A stretch of 64,000 nt of DNA from Flavobacteriales bacterium (GCA_020635875.1 JACJYY010000004.1:1-64000), one strand, 5' to 3'. Counted from the stretch's first letter, positions 18,084-27,228 are shown. Program-made: numbers and translations. The notes: generated by a model from the letters alone, not told the origin.

Positions 18084-19571
18084 TCAGAATAATAAATGTC
18101 TCAGCCTTTCATAATCAATCTTAGAATGATGCCTAGGGTCTCGCGGTATTTTGCTTAGATATTTGATACTGTCATAAGGGATGGACTCTGGGATTTCATT
18201 TTCATTTATTGTTGCTATAGATTCAATGACTAGAATTAGTTCAGTGTTGATTTGCAAGAGTGTGCCAGCTGTAACGCCTTCTATTTGTTGCAATTGATTC
18301 TCAATAATAAAAGGAGAAAGGAGCTTGTCTTGATAATTGATTAATTGTTTACATCTCCCCGTTAAATACAACTGATAATTCAAAATTAATCCACTATCAC
18401 CTGTGCGATGCCAAATAGTTCCGTCTATTTCGATTTTATTCTTTTTAAAGGCTTTAGGGTTTTTATAATATTGATCTAACACATGATTACCTGATACGAT
18501 AATTTCGCCAATTTGTCCGTCACCAACGGTTTTCAATTCATTCAAAGTACATGGAGGAATAGGATTAGGGCTAATAGGTATAATTTTTACAATAATGTGC
18601 TTATAAGGTTTACCAACCAATAGACCATGGTTAAATTGTGGATTCTCTTGAGAAAGCACAGTAGCATCAATCACACTTATAGGTTCGGCCTCTGTAGAAC
18701 CGTATACTATTGTTGTTTTGACATTTGGCAATGCCTTGGTAAACAATTTGGCTTCCATAGGGAAAACAGGTGCTCCTCCCGTAATTATTTTTTCTATAGG
18801 TAGGTTCTTAATGTCGTTTTCGATGATATATTCTGATAGCTTTTTGATTAAGAACGGAGATGAAGTGATTCGACTGACATTATTTGTTTTTATAGTATCA
18901 ATGAGAGAAGGTATATGTATTGATTCAGGTTTCTTGGGATTGTAATTCGATAGTACAGAGGTAATGCCCAGACCTAAATTCAGGAATAGAACAATCGGTA
19001 GCGTAGGCATATCGACTTCATTTTCATTAGGATTGATAACATCAGTTAAGGCCTCAAATTGATGTTTCAAAAATTGATGCGTCTTGTTAGCTGCTTTAGG
19101 TATACCGGTGGAACCAGTAGTAAAAGTTATTAAAGCCGATGCATCAGATGAAACATTTACGAGTTGTGTTGTGTTGTTACTTTGTTTATTAGGATTCAAA
19201 TGAATAGGGATTTTTCTAATCTCTTTCGAGAATAATCCAAGTACTCGCACCTTGAAACCCGCAATAAAACCCGTGCATTCTGCCAGTTGACAACAGGTCT
19301 CTAATCTTTTTTTATTGACCCATTCATCAATAAATACTGCTGTAGCCCCGATGTAGAACAAAGCTAATACTACGCGATACAAGTCAATAGACATAGGTAT
19401 GGCGACTAATACACGATCACCAGTTTTGATCCCTTTTTCCTGAAAGTACGCAGCCGTTTTACCAACTTCAATTTGTAATTGTGCAAAGGTTATTGAGTTG
19501 TTTTTTTCAACAATAGCCTTTTTATTAGGATGCTTATTGGCAGCGTCTAGAAAGAGTTGGGCGATATTCAT
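18084..19571 (-). CDS. Adenylate-forming acyl ligase (OleC-like)
   Basis: A 495-residue ANL superfamily enzyme that activates a carboxylate as an acyl-AMP. Core motifs are TFTTGSTGIPKA (A3, residues 149-160), IVYGSTEAEP (A5), WHRTGDSG (A7), LTGRCKQLI (A8) and a C-terminal PRHHSKIDYERL with the A10 lysine. The region VFIDEWVNKKRLETC and the RHxxKI ending resemble the OleC branch (fatty acyl/beta-lactone synthetases). It is the last gene of the seven-gene operon; its ATG overlaps the stop of the GNAT-like gene (ATGA). It probably loads an acyl or amino-acid-like acid used by its neighbours; the substrate is unknown. Confidence 0.82.
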   Translation of the reverse strand: MNIAQLFLDAANKHPNKKAIVEKNNSITFAQLQIEVGKTAAYFQEKGIKTGDRVLVAIPMSIDLYRVVLALFYIGATAVFIDEWVNKKRLETCCQLAECTGFIAGFKVRVLGLFSKEIRKIPIHLNPNKQSNNTTQLVNVSSDASALITFTTGSTGIPKAANKTHQFLKHQFEALTDVINPNENEVDMPTLPIVLFLNLGLGITSVLSNYNPKKPESIHIPSLIDTIKTNNVSRITSSPFLIKKLSEYIIENDIKNLPIEKIITGGAPVFPMEAKLFTKALPNVKTTIVYGSTEAEPISVIDATVLSQENPQFNHGLLVGKPYKHIIVKIIPISPNPIPPCTLNELKTVGDGQIGEIIVSGNHVLDQYYKNPKAFKKNKIEIDGTIWHRTGDSGLILNYQLYLTGRCKQLINYQDKLLSPFIIENQLQQIEGVTAGTLLQINTELILVIESIATINENEIPESIPYDSIKYLSKIPRDPRHHSKIDYERLRHLLF

Positions 19572-20584
19572 AGTTTCAAGCGGTATAATGAATAACTCTT
19601 GTAGGGTTTACCAGAATGCCCTTTTGATATCTCCACAGAAGCATTATCGGCAATCATTAAAGCATGTATGATTTGGGTATAACCCAAAACGTGTCCTTTT
19701 TCAATCAATTTACTAGAGAGGTAATATCCTGCACCTTTTAGTTTTGTGTGAGGACTACGCACCATTGATTTGAAAATCAGTGTTTTGTTTGTGGAGTCAT
19801 TATAATCTTTGATACCAAAGACAAAGGCTTGTAAGGATTCATTTTGGTCTTCGATTAACCAAATTAACTGCGGGTCTAAATACGGTTTTATCTTCTCGTA
19901 CTTATCTACGAATTGGTCAATTGATATTGGGCTGTATAGAAAGTTGTCAGCAAAACCTGTAATACTCAATGCTCCGATTTTTGTGATTTCATTTTTAAAA
20001 TCGGCCAAATCTATATTACGTATCACATAACCTTCCTTACTGTATTTTTCTTCAAAGGAGTGTATAAAATCCTTGTCATAACAATCTGTCTGTCCGAGGT
20101 TAGATAAGTATGTAGCAATAGACTCAAATCCAGCATTCGTAAAATGGCGATTGTAGTATACGTGATGGTAAGGTTCCATAAAGAAATTAGGATGGTCGTT
20201 ATTATTACTGAATCGGTAATTATTCCATGTTGAACCTTCCATAGGACCAATAATTTGTTCGGCACCGAGTTGTTTCGCTGTAGCTTTGGCAAAAGCCAAT
20301 AAAGAATCACTAATACTTACATCATTAATGCATTCATAACTTCCTATGAACAGTGTTTTATATCCGTCAAATTTGATGTATGGATTGTTATATAGAGCAA
20401 AACGTCCGACAGGTTGATCATCCACGTACATTAAATAACAACCTTCTAAAAACTGAATTTTAGGATCATGGCCTAAGATAAACCTAGGGCTGTTGGCTTC
20501 ATAGATTCGTTCGGGAAACTTTTCAAAAGAAATGTGCTGGGCTTGGTCAGGCATTGACTTTACAAAACGATACTCACTCATCAT
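19568..20584 (-). CDS. GNAT-like acyltransferase domain protein
   Basis: A 338-residue protein with the layout of the YghO-like GNAT group. The N region (CYLMYVDDQPVGRFALYNN) is followed by IIGPMEGSTWNNYRFS and a YNxxYY-like element (PYHHVYYNRHFTNAGFES). A second acetyltransferase-type half follows, with a possible acyl-CoA binding stretch near KLKGAGYYLSSKLIEKG. These proteins are poorly characterised; transfer of an acyl group to an amine or hydroxyl is the family expectation. Both ends show four-base ATGA overlaps with operon neighbours. The fold call is moderate and the substrate unknown. Confidence 0.65.
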   Translation of the reverse strand: MMSEYRFVKSMPDQAQHISFEKFPERIYEANSPRFILGHDPKIQFLEGCYLMYVDDQPVGRFALYNNPYIKFDGYKTLFIGSYECINDVSISDSLLAFAKATAKQLGAEQIIGPMEGSTWNNYRFSNNNDHPNFFMEPYHHVYYNRHFTNAGFESIATYLSNLGQTDCYDKDFIHSFEEKYSKEGYVIRNIDLADFKNEITKIGALSITGFADNFLYSPISIDQFVDKYEKIKPYLDPQLIWLIEDQNESLQAFVFGIKDYNDSTNKTLIFKSMVRSPHTKLKGAGYYLSSKLIEKGHVLGYTQIIHALMIADNASVEISKGHSGKPYKSYSLYRLKL

Positions 20585-21258
20585 AAACCAACATATTGAT
20601 TAAACAATAGAAGTATCCCTAGTGCACTAAATGGAATACTCATGTTATCGTATCCTTTGTGCGAAACGGCTTCTAATAATGTACTCCCTAGAGCAGTAAA
20701 GCTAGCGATTAGTAAAATTACTGATAGGCTTAATTGAGTATGATATTGTAGTAATAAAAATGCAATGAAAAAGGAAGACATAAAAAACGCACTGGAACCC
20801 GTAATTGTTTTAGTATATCCAAAAGTTGTAAAAGGTAGTAAAGGCCATTTTTTACCCACTAATGCAGCTAAAGGGTCGCTGATGCCGAGGATAAGAATAG
20901 GAACATAGTAGTACACAAATTGTGAGGTCTCACTTGATACCCAAAAACACACATACACTACAATTGGAAATAATAGACTTCCTCTTGTTGTTCGTTGTAC
21001 CGCATTTATAGAAGGTAATATCTTTAGAGGTAAAGAAAACAACAATAGCAGCAAAAAACTACCACACAAAGCCATCACATACCAATGATTGTCAATCATA
21101 CTTGGGAATGACATGGTAATCAAACCTGTCGACACGTGCACATATTTACGAGTTATTTCGGCGCGAAGTTTAAGTTTATGGTAGAGTATTTCGGCTGAAC
21201 CAAAAAGAACCAAAAAGACTACCGCCAATTGTAAAGTATGAATTAGGTCTTGACTCAT
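20581..21258 (-). CDS. CTP-dependent polyprenol/phytol kinase-like membrane protein
   Basis: A 225-residue polytopic membrane protein of about seven segments in the SEC59/VTE5 (dolichol/phytol kinase, CDP-alcohol-like) family. Motifs are EITRKYVHVSTGL near residue 34, ILGISDPLAALVGKKW (the DPxAAxxG site), YTKTITGSSAFF (the KTxxGS element) and YDNMSIPFSAL (the DNxxxP element) near the end. Enzymes of this family phosphorylate long-chain isoprenoid alcohols using CTP. This fits the adjacent UbiA prenyltransferase and HMG-CoA reductase. ATGA overlaps at both ends tie it to the operon. Confidence 0.8.
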   Translation of the reverse strand: MSQDLIHTLQLAVVFLVLFGSAEILYHKLKLRAEITRKYVHVSTGLITMSFPSMIDNHWYVMALCGSFLLLLLFSLPLKILPSINAVQRTTRGSLLFPIVVYVCFWVSSETSQFVYYYVPILILGISDPLAALVGKKWPLLPFTTFGYTKTITGSSAFFMSSFFIAFLLLQYHTQLSLSVILLIASFTALGSTLLEAVSHKGYDNMSIPFSALGILLLFNQYVGL

Positions 21259-22337
21259 TTTTTTACATCTAAGACAAAGTTATTGTAAAAGAAGCCCATA
21301 TCAAGTGTATCTACTTCTGCTGTGTTTATTTGGTTTTTCACATTTTCTAAGAGTGTGCTCATTTGTCTTGGCACCATCAGATTCCAATAGGCATAGTGTG
21401 CATTTTCCAAACTGTTTTCAATTAGATTGGAACTAACTTCATTAAATAGTGTTGGGCTCATGTATTCAAAAATATTGGATAAGTTAAATGTATTGAATTT
21501 CCCATAGTGAACAAAAGCCTCTTGAGGCAGTCCATGAAAAGTCTTCAATCGATCTAAATTCAGTTTAATTTTTTCAAAATTTTCTTTCCGAGCATAGTGG
21601 GGTAATTGGGTGTCAAATTTTCCCGTAAGGATGTATCGTAAGAAATAGTTGTTTTGACAAGCGCAATGACTCAAATGTTTTTTGGCTTTGTTTAAAATGA
21701 AAGTTGAAACAGGGACTTGGACTTCTTTTAAAAACTCAGGGTCTCTGCCGTATTTTCCTAAAACGTATTTACTGAAAAACACTTTAAACAACATATTCCA
21801 TCTCCAGTTGTTCCATTTTTTAGTAAAGAAAATTTGTTGTTCTTTATCGCTTTTTGTTTCAAATAATTCAGCAATGGTTTTTTTGGAATGGATAAAGGGT
21901 AAAATCTTAGTATGAAAGAATTGAAAGTACTTTTCAAACTTGCCTTGATGTATGATACCGGCATTAATGAGTTCTTGTTGCTCATTCCAATATAATCTGG
22001 CAGATGTAGGAAGTTTCGATTCAATGGACAGAAACATTTGCCACCTGGTCTCACACGTAGTAAATCCTAAAAAATTAAGAAAATCATCATAAGTAAAATG
22101 GACTATAGCTACTTTCTTTAGTTCAACCAAATGCAATTGAACTGCATTGATGTCAACTGCAAGAACAAGTTTAGGATTCTTAGTTAACAATGAGAAACTA
22201 TTGTCTCCCGCAGAAGCTATAGAAAGGATTTTATCTGTTGGTTTAATGTCTAAGGAATCAAGCAATAGATCGGCATCCTCCCAGCAATTCGCATAGCGGA
22301 TGTAATCATGCTTTATGTTTTCGAGTTGCTTAGTCAT
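21255..22337 (-). CDS. BtaA-like SAM-dependent 3-amino-3-carboxypropyltransferase (DUF3419)
   Basis: About 360 residues from the ATG at 22337, which lies 8 bases inside the end of the upstream gene; an in-frame start at 22370 is less likely. DUF3419/BtaA hallmarks are YANCWEDADLLL, the SAM site ILSIASAGDNSFSLL followed by VLAVDIN and QLHLVELK, and HYGKFNTFNLSNIFEYMS. BtaA moves the 3-amino-3-carboxypropyl group of SAM onto diacylglycerol to make the homoserine head of betaine lipids. The usual partner BtaB (N-methyltransferase) is absent here. In this operon the acceptor may be an isoprenoid alcohol instead, but that is inference. Confidence 0.82.
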   Translation of the reverse strand: MTKQLENIKHDYIRYANCWEDADLLLDSLDIKPTDKILSIASAGDNSFSLLTKNPKLVLAVDINAVQLHLVELKKVAIVHFTYDDFLNFLGFTTCETRWQMFLSIESKLPTSARLYWNEQQELINAGIIHQGKFEKYFQFFHTKILPFIHSKKTIAELFETKSDKEQQIFFTKKWNNWRWNMLFKVFFSKYVLGKYGRDPEFLKEVQVPVSTFILNKAKKHLSHCACQNNYFLRYILTGKFDTQLPHYARKENFEKIKLNLDRLKTFHGLPQEAFVHYGKFNTFNLSNIFEYMSPTLFNEVSSNLIENSLENAHYAYWNLMVPRQMSTLLENVKNQINTAEVDTLDMGFFYNNFVLDVKK

Positions 22338-24828
22338 TGGATACGATTTGTATTTGACCTGTACTTCCATTTATCTTGATGTTGTCACCAGTTTTAATTG
22401 TTCTAAGTAATCCGGTAACACCAACAATACAAGGAATTCCCATTTCTCTAGAAACAATAGCAGAGTGACTCAATAAACTGCCACGTTCTACCACAATGGC
22501 AGTAGCCGTAGGAAATAAGGTCACCCAACCAGGATCGGTACTCGAAGTAACTAAAATAGCTCCATTTAATGAATCGATGTCCTCAGGGTGGAGTACAACT
22601 TTGGCTTTAGCCTCAACAATACCTGGACAGCAGCCAATTCCCTTTAGGTCAGATTCCGCACCCTCAACTTTTGCATCGGAATAAATATAGTGATCTGAGA
22701 AGTCGTATTCATAGGTAAAAAAACGTTCCTGAGGCACTTGTTGATTTTTGTAATTATCGAATTCGTTTTTTCTTTTTTGAACCAAATCAAGATAATCGGA
22801 ATCAGTTCGATTGAGAATTTCATCTAATTCGAGATAAAAAATATCTTGTGGATGATGAAGTAGTCCGTTTTCATGCCATTTTCTCCCTAAGGCAGAAAAA
22901 ATATTTCTAACCATTCCAAAACCACGAGTACGTTCAAATCTGAGATTTTCCCGACTGCTAACATGTTCCCGAGTTTTTTTAACTAAATAGTTCACCCAAA
23001 GACGCTGTAGAGGTTTTTCTTTAAGCAGCGTGTTTAATTTATCTTCGGCTTTTTGCCTCAAATCTGTGTCAATTGATGATTTTGTTTTTTGGTTGCCCAA
23101 ATCCTGAACTACATAGGATTGGATCACTTTAATGAATAAGACAGGATTTTGAGAATAAGAAATCGTTTCTAGTTTTAATTCACCTACACAACGATTCCCA
23201 AATTGTTTCAAATAGTCGTCAATTTTTTCTTTTACTTCGGGCTGTGTTCCTTTACTTAATTGTTCCCATATTTCTTTTGGATTGCAATTGGTGAAAAGTT
23301 TTTTAGACATCTCATTTGACGCTATAAATGAACTGATTTCAAGGCATTTATGAATGGGTTCTGTAGATATGATGTCTTGACTGCCACAGAGTAAATCATT
23401 GTGTAAGTTAGGGGATTCAGGAGCGATTTTCTGAATGGTTTTTTGTAACGAACCAAACCATATCATCGCAAAAAAATCATTAATCAAAGGTGCTTTCCAT
23501 TGGAGTAAAGCCTTCTTCTCAAAGTTAGTATAGTGGCCAATCAATTCTTTGGCGGAAGCCGTATTCAAATCAATTCGCTCGTATTCATCCATGATGTGAT
23601 GAAATTTCTTGATAAAGCGTTTACGTTCTTTAGGCAGTGTGAGTTGTTTATAAATCATCTGCACAAGCATTCGTAATACGCTTAGCCATGCGGCTCCCTT
23701 ACTCATTTTGTATTCGTCACCGAGGTTAAAACTTTCTTTAACCCCCATCATACGTTCCATATTTTCGGCATTGATAGAATAACCTGGAAGCATGGCTAAC
23801 ATTTTGTACCAACTCAATAAATTGTAGTACACTCGACCCCTAACAAGACCCAACGTGTTTTCAAATACATTGGCGTTGCTTTGTATAACTTCATCTTTAA
23901 CTCCCATAATACCTACAAATTGACGGTATACGGCAGCATACATTTTAGAGATAAATGAGTAGGTAAGCGGGGTGGTTATTCCAGGATAGGATTCGATAAT
24001 ATTACTGTTGTCCCATACGATATATTCTCCTTCAGGTACTGTGGTTATAGGACGTGTTTGTAGCAGATATAATTGCTCATGTGCAATAGCAAACTCAATG
24101 TCTTGTGCTTGTCCCAACTCTTTTTCGAGTGTTTCAAGTAAAGTAGCTATTTCAAGAATTTGAGTGTCTGTCAGACTGGATGCGTTGATTTTATTCGTTG
24201 AGGTAGGAATTTTTTTCAGCCCACCGTTGGTATCAAATACGTATTGATGTGTTTTGCTAGCAATAGTACGTTCTATTTTTTTGCTTTTCACTACAAAAAT
24301 ATCGGCTTCTAAATCCCCAGAAACAAGACCTTCACCAATGCCCCAAACGGCTGAAATCACTTTTTTGGATGGATCATGATTTTTAGGATCAAGTCCAAAA
24401 GCCACCCCTGAAACTTCGGCATTAATCATTTCTTGAATGATAACACCAATACTGTTTTGTTCGGGAAGATTATGTGATTTACGATAGTGCTGTACATGTT
24501 CAGATTGCGTTGATTTTCTAACCGCTGTGATTTTGTTTTCCAATTCCGTAAAAGGAACATTCAGATAGGATTCAAATAAACCTGCAAAGGAAAAATTGGA
24601 ACCATCTTCATCAATGGCAGAAGATCGGACAGCGTAGGTTTTACTTTTATAGCTTTCGCCAAAACAATCTTGAAGTCCATTCAAAACTTCAGGGACGGAA
24701 GAAGAGTAGGGGATAACCATCCACGAAGGTACAGTTTGCCCAAGTTTTTCCAGTTGTAACAAATTAGAAGCTTTACCTCCAATTAATGCTGAATCTAGGT
24801 CAATATGTTTTAGCTTGGCTTTATTCAT
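22330..24828 (-). CDS. PEP synthase-like dikinase with rifampin-phosphotransferase architecture
   Basis: About 832 residues from the ATG at 24828, which overlaps the UbiA stop as ATGA. The N-terminal ATP-grasp domain shows LIGGKASNLLQLEKLG, YAVRSSAIDEDGSNFSFAG, VIIQEMINAEVSGVAFG and AQDIEFAIAHEQLYLLQTRP. The middle (ESYPGITTPLTYSF onwards) resembles the substrate domain of rifampin phosphotransferase. The phospho-His domain is at the extreme C-terminus (ERGSLLSHSAIVSREMGIPC, catalytic His in SHSA). There is no PEP/pyruvate barrel after it, unlike PEP synthase. So the family reaction would be ATP + alcohol + water giving AMP, phosphate and a phosphorylated alcohol. The acceptor is unknown. Confidence 0.82.
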   Translation of the reverse strand: MNKAKLKHIDLDSALIGGKASNLLQLEKLGQTVPSWMVIPYSSSVPEVLNGLQDCFGESYKSKTYAVRSSAIDEDGSNFSFAGLFESYLNVPFTELENKITAVRKSTQSEHVQHYRKSHNLPEQNSIGVIIQEMINAEVSGVAFGLDPKNHDPSKKVISAVWGIGEGLVSGDLEADIFVVKSKKIERTIASKTHQYVFDTNGGLKKIPTSTNKINASSLTDTQILEIATLLETLEKELGQAQDIEFAIAHEQLYLLQTRPITTVPEGEYIVWDNSNIIESYPGITTPLTYSFISKMYAAVYRQFVGIMGVKDEVIQSNANVFENTLGLVRGRVYYNLLSWYKMLAMLPGYSINAENMERMMGVKESFNLGDEYKMSKGAAWLSVLRMLVQMIYKQLTLPKERKRFIKKFHHIMDEYERIDLNTASAKELIGHYTNFEKKALLQWKAPLINDFFAMIWFGSLQKTIQKIAPESPNLHNDLLCGSQDIISTEPIHKCLEISSFIASNEMSKKLFTNCNPKEIWEQLSKGTQPEVKEKIDDYLKQFGNRCVGELKLETISYSQNPVLFIKVIQSYVVQDLGNQKTKSSIDTDLRQKAEDKLNTLLKEKPLQRLWVNYLVKKTREHVSSRENLRFERTRGFGMVRNIFSALGRKWHENGLLHHPQDIFYLELDEILNRTDSDYLDLVQKRKNEFDNYKNQQVPQERFFTYEYDFSDHYIYSDAKVEGAESDLKGIGCCPGIVEAKAKVVLHPEDIDSLNGAILVTSSTDPGWVTLFPTATAIVVERGSLLSHSAIVSREMGIPCIVGVTGLLRTIKTGDNIKINGSTGQIQIVSND

Positions 24829-25766
24829 CCTATAAATCGGGTTAACATAGGAATGGCTCCCAAACTCAAATACATCAGTACAGTCCAAAGTGCAGAACTG
24901 TACTTAATTAGCTTCGTTTTTTTGGCTGTAGCCCGATTCAAAAAAAGCCAACCGGGTAAAGAACAAATCACAAACAGTATTGCAAAATATACATAAGCGA
25001 AAAATCCATAGTTGGCGTAATAGGCTGCGCTAACTGCTAATAACATGGTAAGGAACAAAGTGCCTAGCCAAATGAGTGTACCTCCTTGAGTGCCGTATAA
25101 TTTGGTGTAAGAGACAACGCCTTCTTCTTCGGTATCTGGAGTTCTTATTTTTCTACCAAATTCCAGGACTAATCCATTAGAGTAGGAAACACAGAAGAAC
25201 CATAGTAATCCATAATGAGGTGATGAATCACTTAATAACCAATCTAAACCACTGGCATATAAATCAATCAACGGAATGATGAACATATGTGAAGTGATAT
25301 AAAGTAATTGTCTTTCTTTTAACCAGTTGGGTACAAAAAACTCAACTCCCATGAGACATAAATAACCTATAACGACGAAATATAAGCCAATCATTTTGGG
25401 TTGAAATACGAGAAGCAGTCCTATTTGTAAAAGTGCCACCAGTATTCCCACAGTTTTTAGTTCTTTGAGGCTTATGAGTCCTCTCGGCACGGGTAGATAT
25501 TTTCTGTATTTGACATCGTCCTCATGGTCCTTGAATTCATCAAAAATGCGAACCAGTAAAAATAAGGTCAGGGTTACAAAAACACCTATTATAAAATCTT
25601 GCCATGGGATAAAACTTTCTTGTCCTCTAGAAATTAACGAATAGGAAATAGCGGAGAACGTAAAAGCGCCTATCATGATTCCGTGAGCCAAAAAAGGAAA
25701 GCGTTCCTTTTGGTAGATGTAAAAACGTTTCAAAAATGAGCTGTTATTATCGGAACGATTTGTCAT
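24825..25766 (-). CDS. UbiA-family prenyltransferase
   Basis: A 313-residue integral membrane protein with about eight or nine hydrophobic helices. The first aspartate-rich motif is VRIFDEFKDHEDD (about 71-84), the second is RTPDTEEEGVVSY (about 213-225). Family members transfer a polyprenyl diphosphate to an aromatic ring, a sugar or a glycerol phosphate. The motif RIFDEFKD replaces the usual NDxxD with a variant, so the acceptor may be unusual. ATGA overlaps with both HMG-CoA reductase and the dikinase indicate tight coupling. Confidence 0.87.
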   Translation of the reverse strand: MTNRSDNNSSFLKRFYIYQKERFPFLAHGIMIGAFTFSAISYSLISRGQESFIPWQDFIIGVFVTLTLFLLVRIFDEFKDHEDDVKYRKYLPVPRGLISLKELKTVGILVALLQIGLLLVFQPKMIGLYFVVIGYLCLMGVEFFVPNWLKERQLLYITSHMFIIPLIDLYASGLDWLLSDSSPHYGLLWFFCVSYSNGLVLEFGRKIRTPDTEEEGVVSYTKLYGTQGGTLIWLGTLFLTMLLAVSAAYYANYGFFAYVYFAILFVICSLPGWLFLNRATAKKTKLIKYSSALWTVLMYLSLGAIPMLTRFIG

Positions 25767-27037
25767 TTTTTTCTCCCTAATTTTTTATGTGCTTGGGTAA
25801 AATGATTCGCTGATAGAGCAGAGGCTATGGATAGTTCACCAGCTAAGGCTACCGCACAACATATTTCTGCAAATTTAACAGCACTTCCTTTTCCTGTGCA
25901 TTCAAGTAACTCTAAACATTCCTTTTGAGTTGGCAATCCAGTACCACCACCTACAGTTCCTACAATTAAAGAAGGAAGCGTTAATGCTACGTAGAGATCA
26001 TTATTTTCTACCAATTCCATACGTGTCAACCCAATAGAAGATTCTGAAATACAGGCAATGTCTTGGCCACATGCCACAAATAACGCAGCTAACCCATTGG
26101 CCACATGGCCTTGAGCACCAATAGAAGCACTTTGTATAGCCGCTAAAGTAGAGGATTGCCAATAGTTAACAATGTTTTCAGGGTTAGATTTTAACACAGA
26201 TTCACAAATTTCTTTAGGAATGACAATCTCAGCGGTTACTTTTTTTCCTCTTACGTTGCTAAAAGAAACAGCTGTAGCTTTTTTATCCCCAGAATAGTTG
26301 CTTTCTACATACCATGTTTTGGGTTGAATATCAAAATTTGCAAGAATGTACTGACATATTTTATCTGTACAAATCGTAATCATGTTTTGTCCAGCGGCAT
26401 CTCCCGTAGTGTATTCGAAGGTCAGTATAACGGTGTTACCCTCTACTGTAGTCCTTACTTCAATTAATTGAGCATAATTACTGGATTGTTTAACGATAGT
26501 TTTAAAAGCTTCAATACTTTCATGAACCCAAACCAAAAATTGACCTGATTCACGAATGTTATTAAACTTAAACAAGGGGCATCTTTGTACACCTTCTGAC
26601 AAACACACTGAAGTTACACCACCACTTAAACGACAAGCTTTCATTCCACGATGATAGGAGGCGACTAATGCTCCTTCAGTCGTAGCCAAAGGAATAAAGT
26701 AATCCCCTTTAGCAGCCGTACCATTAATGAGCATGGGGCCAGCCAACCCGATTGGGATCTGAGCCATTCCAATATAGTTTTCAATGTTACCCTGAAAAAA
26801 GACAGATTCCTTAATATTGGAATTTTCGATTAGAGAGGTGTTTTTACCTTGTTGATGCAAAAGTGCTAAACGTTCTTGATGTCCTTCTTCTGTAGGTGAG
26901 GGATTTAGTCTTGAGAAATCAAGTCGATTTATCTCATTATTATTTAATGGAGAAACTTGCTTGAGAACAGATTCGAACGGTTGGTCTTTACTAAGATCAG
27001 AAATTTTTTGTTGGGCTTTGTTGTGGTTTACGGCCAT
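25763..27037 (-). CDS. Hydroxymethylglutaryl-CoA reductase, class I-like
   Basis: A 424-residue enzyme reducing HMG-CoA to mevalonate. The catalytic set matches the class I (eukaryote/archaea) form: Glu in LATTEGALVASYHRG, TGDAAGQNM in the cofactor domain, Lys in ESNYSGDKKATAVSF, Asp in ACGQDIACISES, GTVGGGTGLPTQ, and His near the end in FTQAHKKLG. It heads the seven-gene operon, 26 bases after a TAGTTTTG box. The likely role is mevalonate supply for isoprenoids made by the operon. No other mevalonate-pathway gene is adjacent, though a thiolase lies 2 kb away on the same strand. Confidence 0.93.
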   Translation of the reverse strand: MAVNHNKAQQKISDLSKDQPFESVLKQVSPLNNNEINRLDFSRLNPSPTEEGHQERLALLHQQGKNTSLIENSNIKESVFFQGNIENYIGMAQIPIGLAGPMLINGTAAKGDYFIPLATTEGALVASYHRGMKACRLSGGVTSVCLSEGVQRCPLFKFNNIRESGQFLVWVHESIEAFKTIVKQSSNYAQLIEVRTTVEGNTVILTFEYTTGDAAGQNMITICTDKICQYILANFDIQPKTWYVESNYSGDKKATAVSFSNVRGKKVTAEIVIPKEICESVLKSNPENIVNYWQSSTLAAIQSASIGAQGHVANGLAALFVACGQDIACISESSIGLTRMELVENNDLYVALTLPSLIVGTVGGGTGLPTQKECLELLECTGKGSAVKFAEICCAVALAGELSIASALSANHFTQAHKKLGRKK

Positions 27038-27062
27038 TGTCTTGTTTGTTTTATTATTTGGG

Positions 27063-27070
27063 CAAAACTA
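27063..27070 (-). promoter_or_regulatory. -7 box TAGTTTTG for the isoprenoid-lipid operon
   Basis: Read on the minus strand it is TAGTTTTG, matching TAnnTTTG, 25 bases before the HMG-CoA reductase ATG. The AT-rich sequence upstream has no clear TTG at the usual distance, so this may be a weak or regulated promoter. Confidence 0.5.
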
Positions 27071-27228
27071 AATTAGTAAAATTAATGATATTAAACATAT
27101 TTGTTTAATTTGGACTAATTAAAAACAATGAATCAAATCTAAAATGATTTACTGTAGAACAACTAATAGTAATGTTACCAAAATGATATTTTGTTGAAAA
27201 ATAGTAGGGGAGCTAGAGCTGATAAAAC

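Noticed and set aside
22330..24828. Ordinary PEP synthase
   Set aside because: The His domain is at the C-terminus and the PEP barrel is missing.
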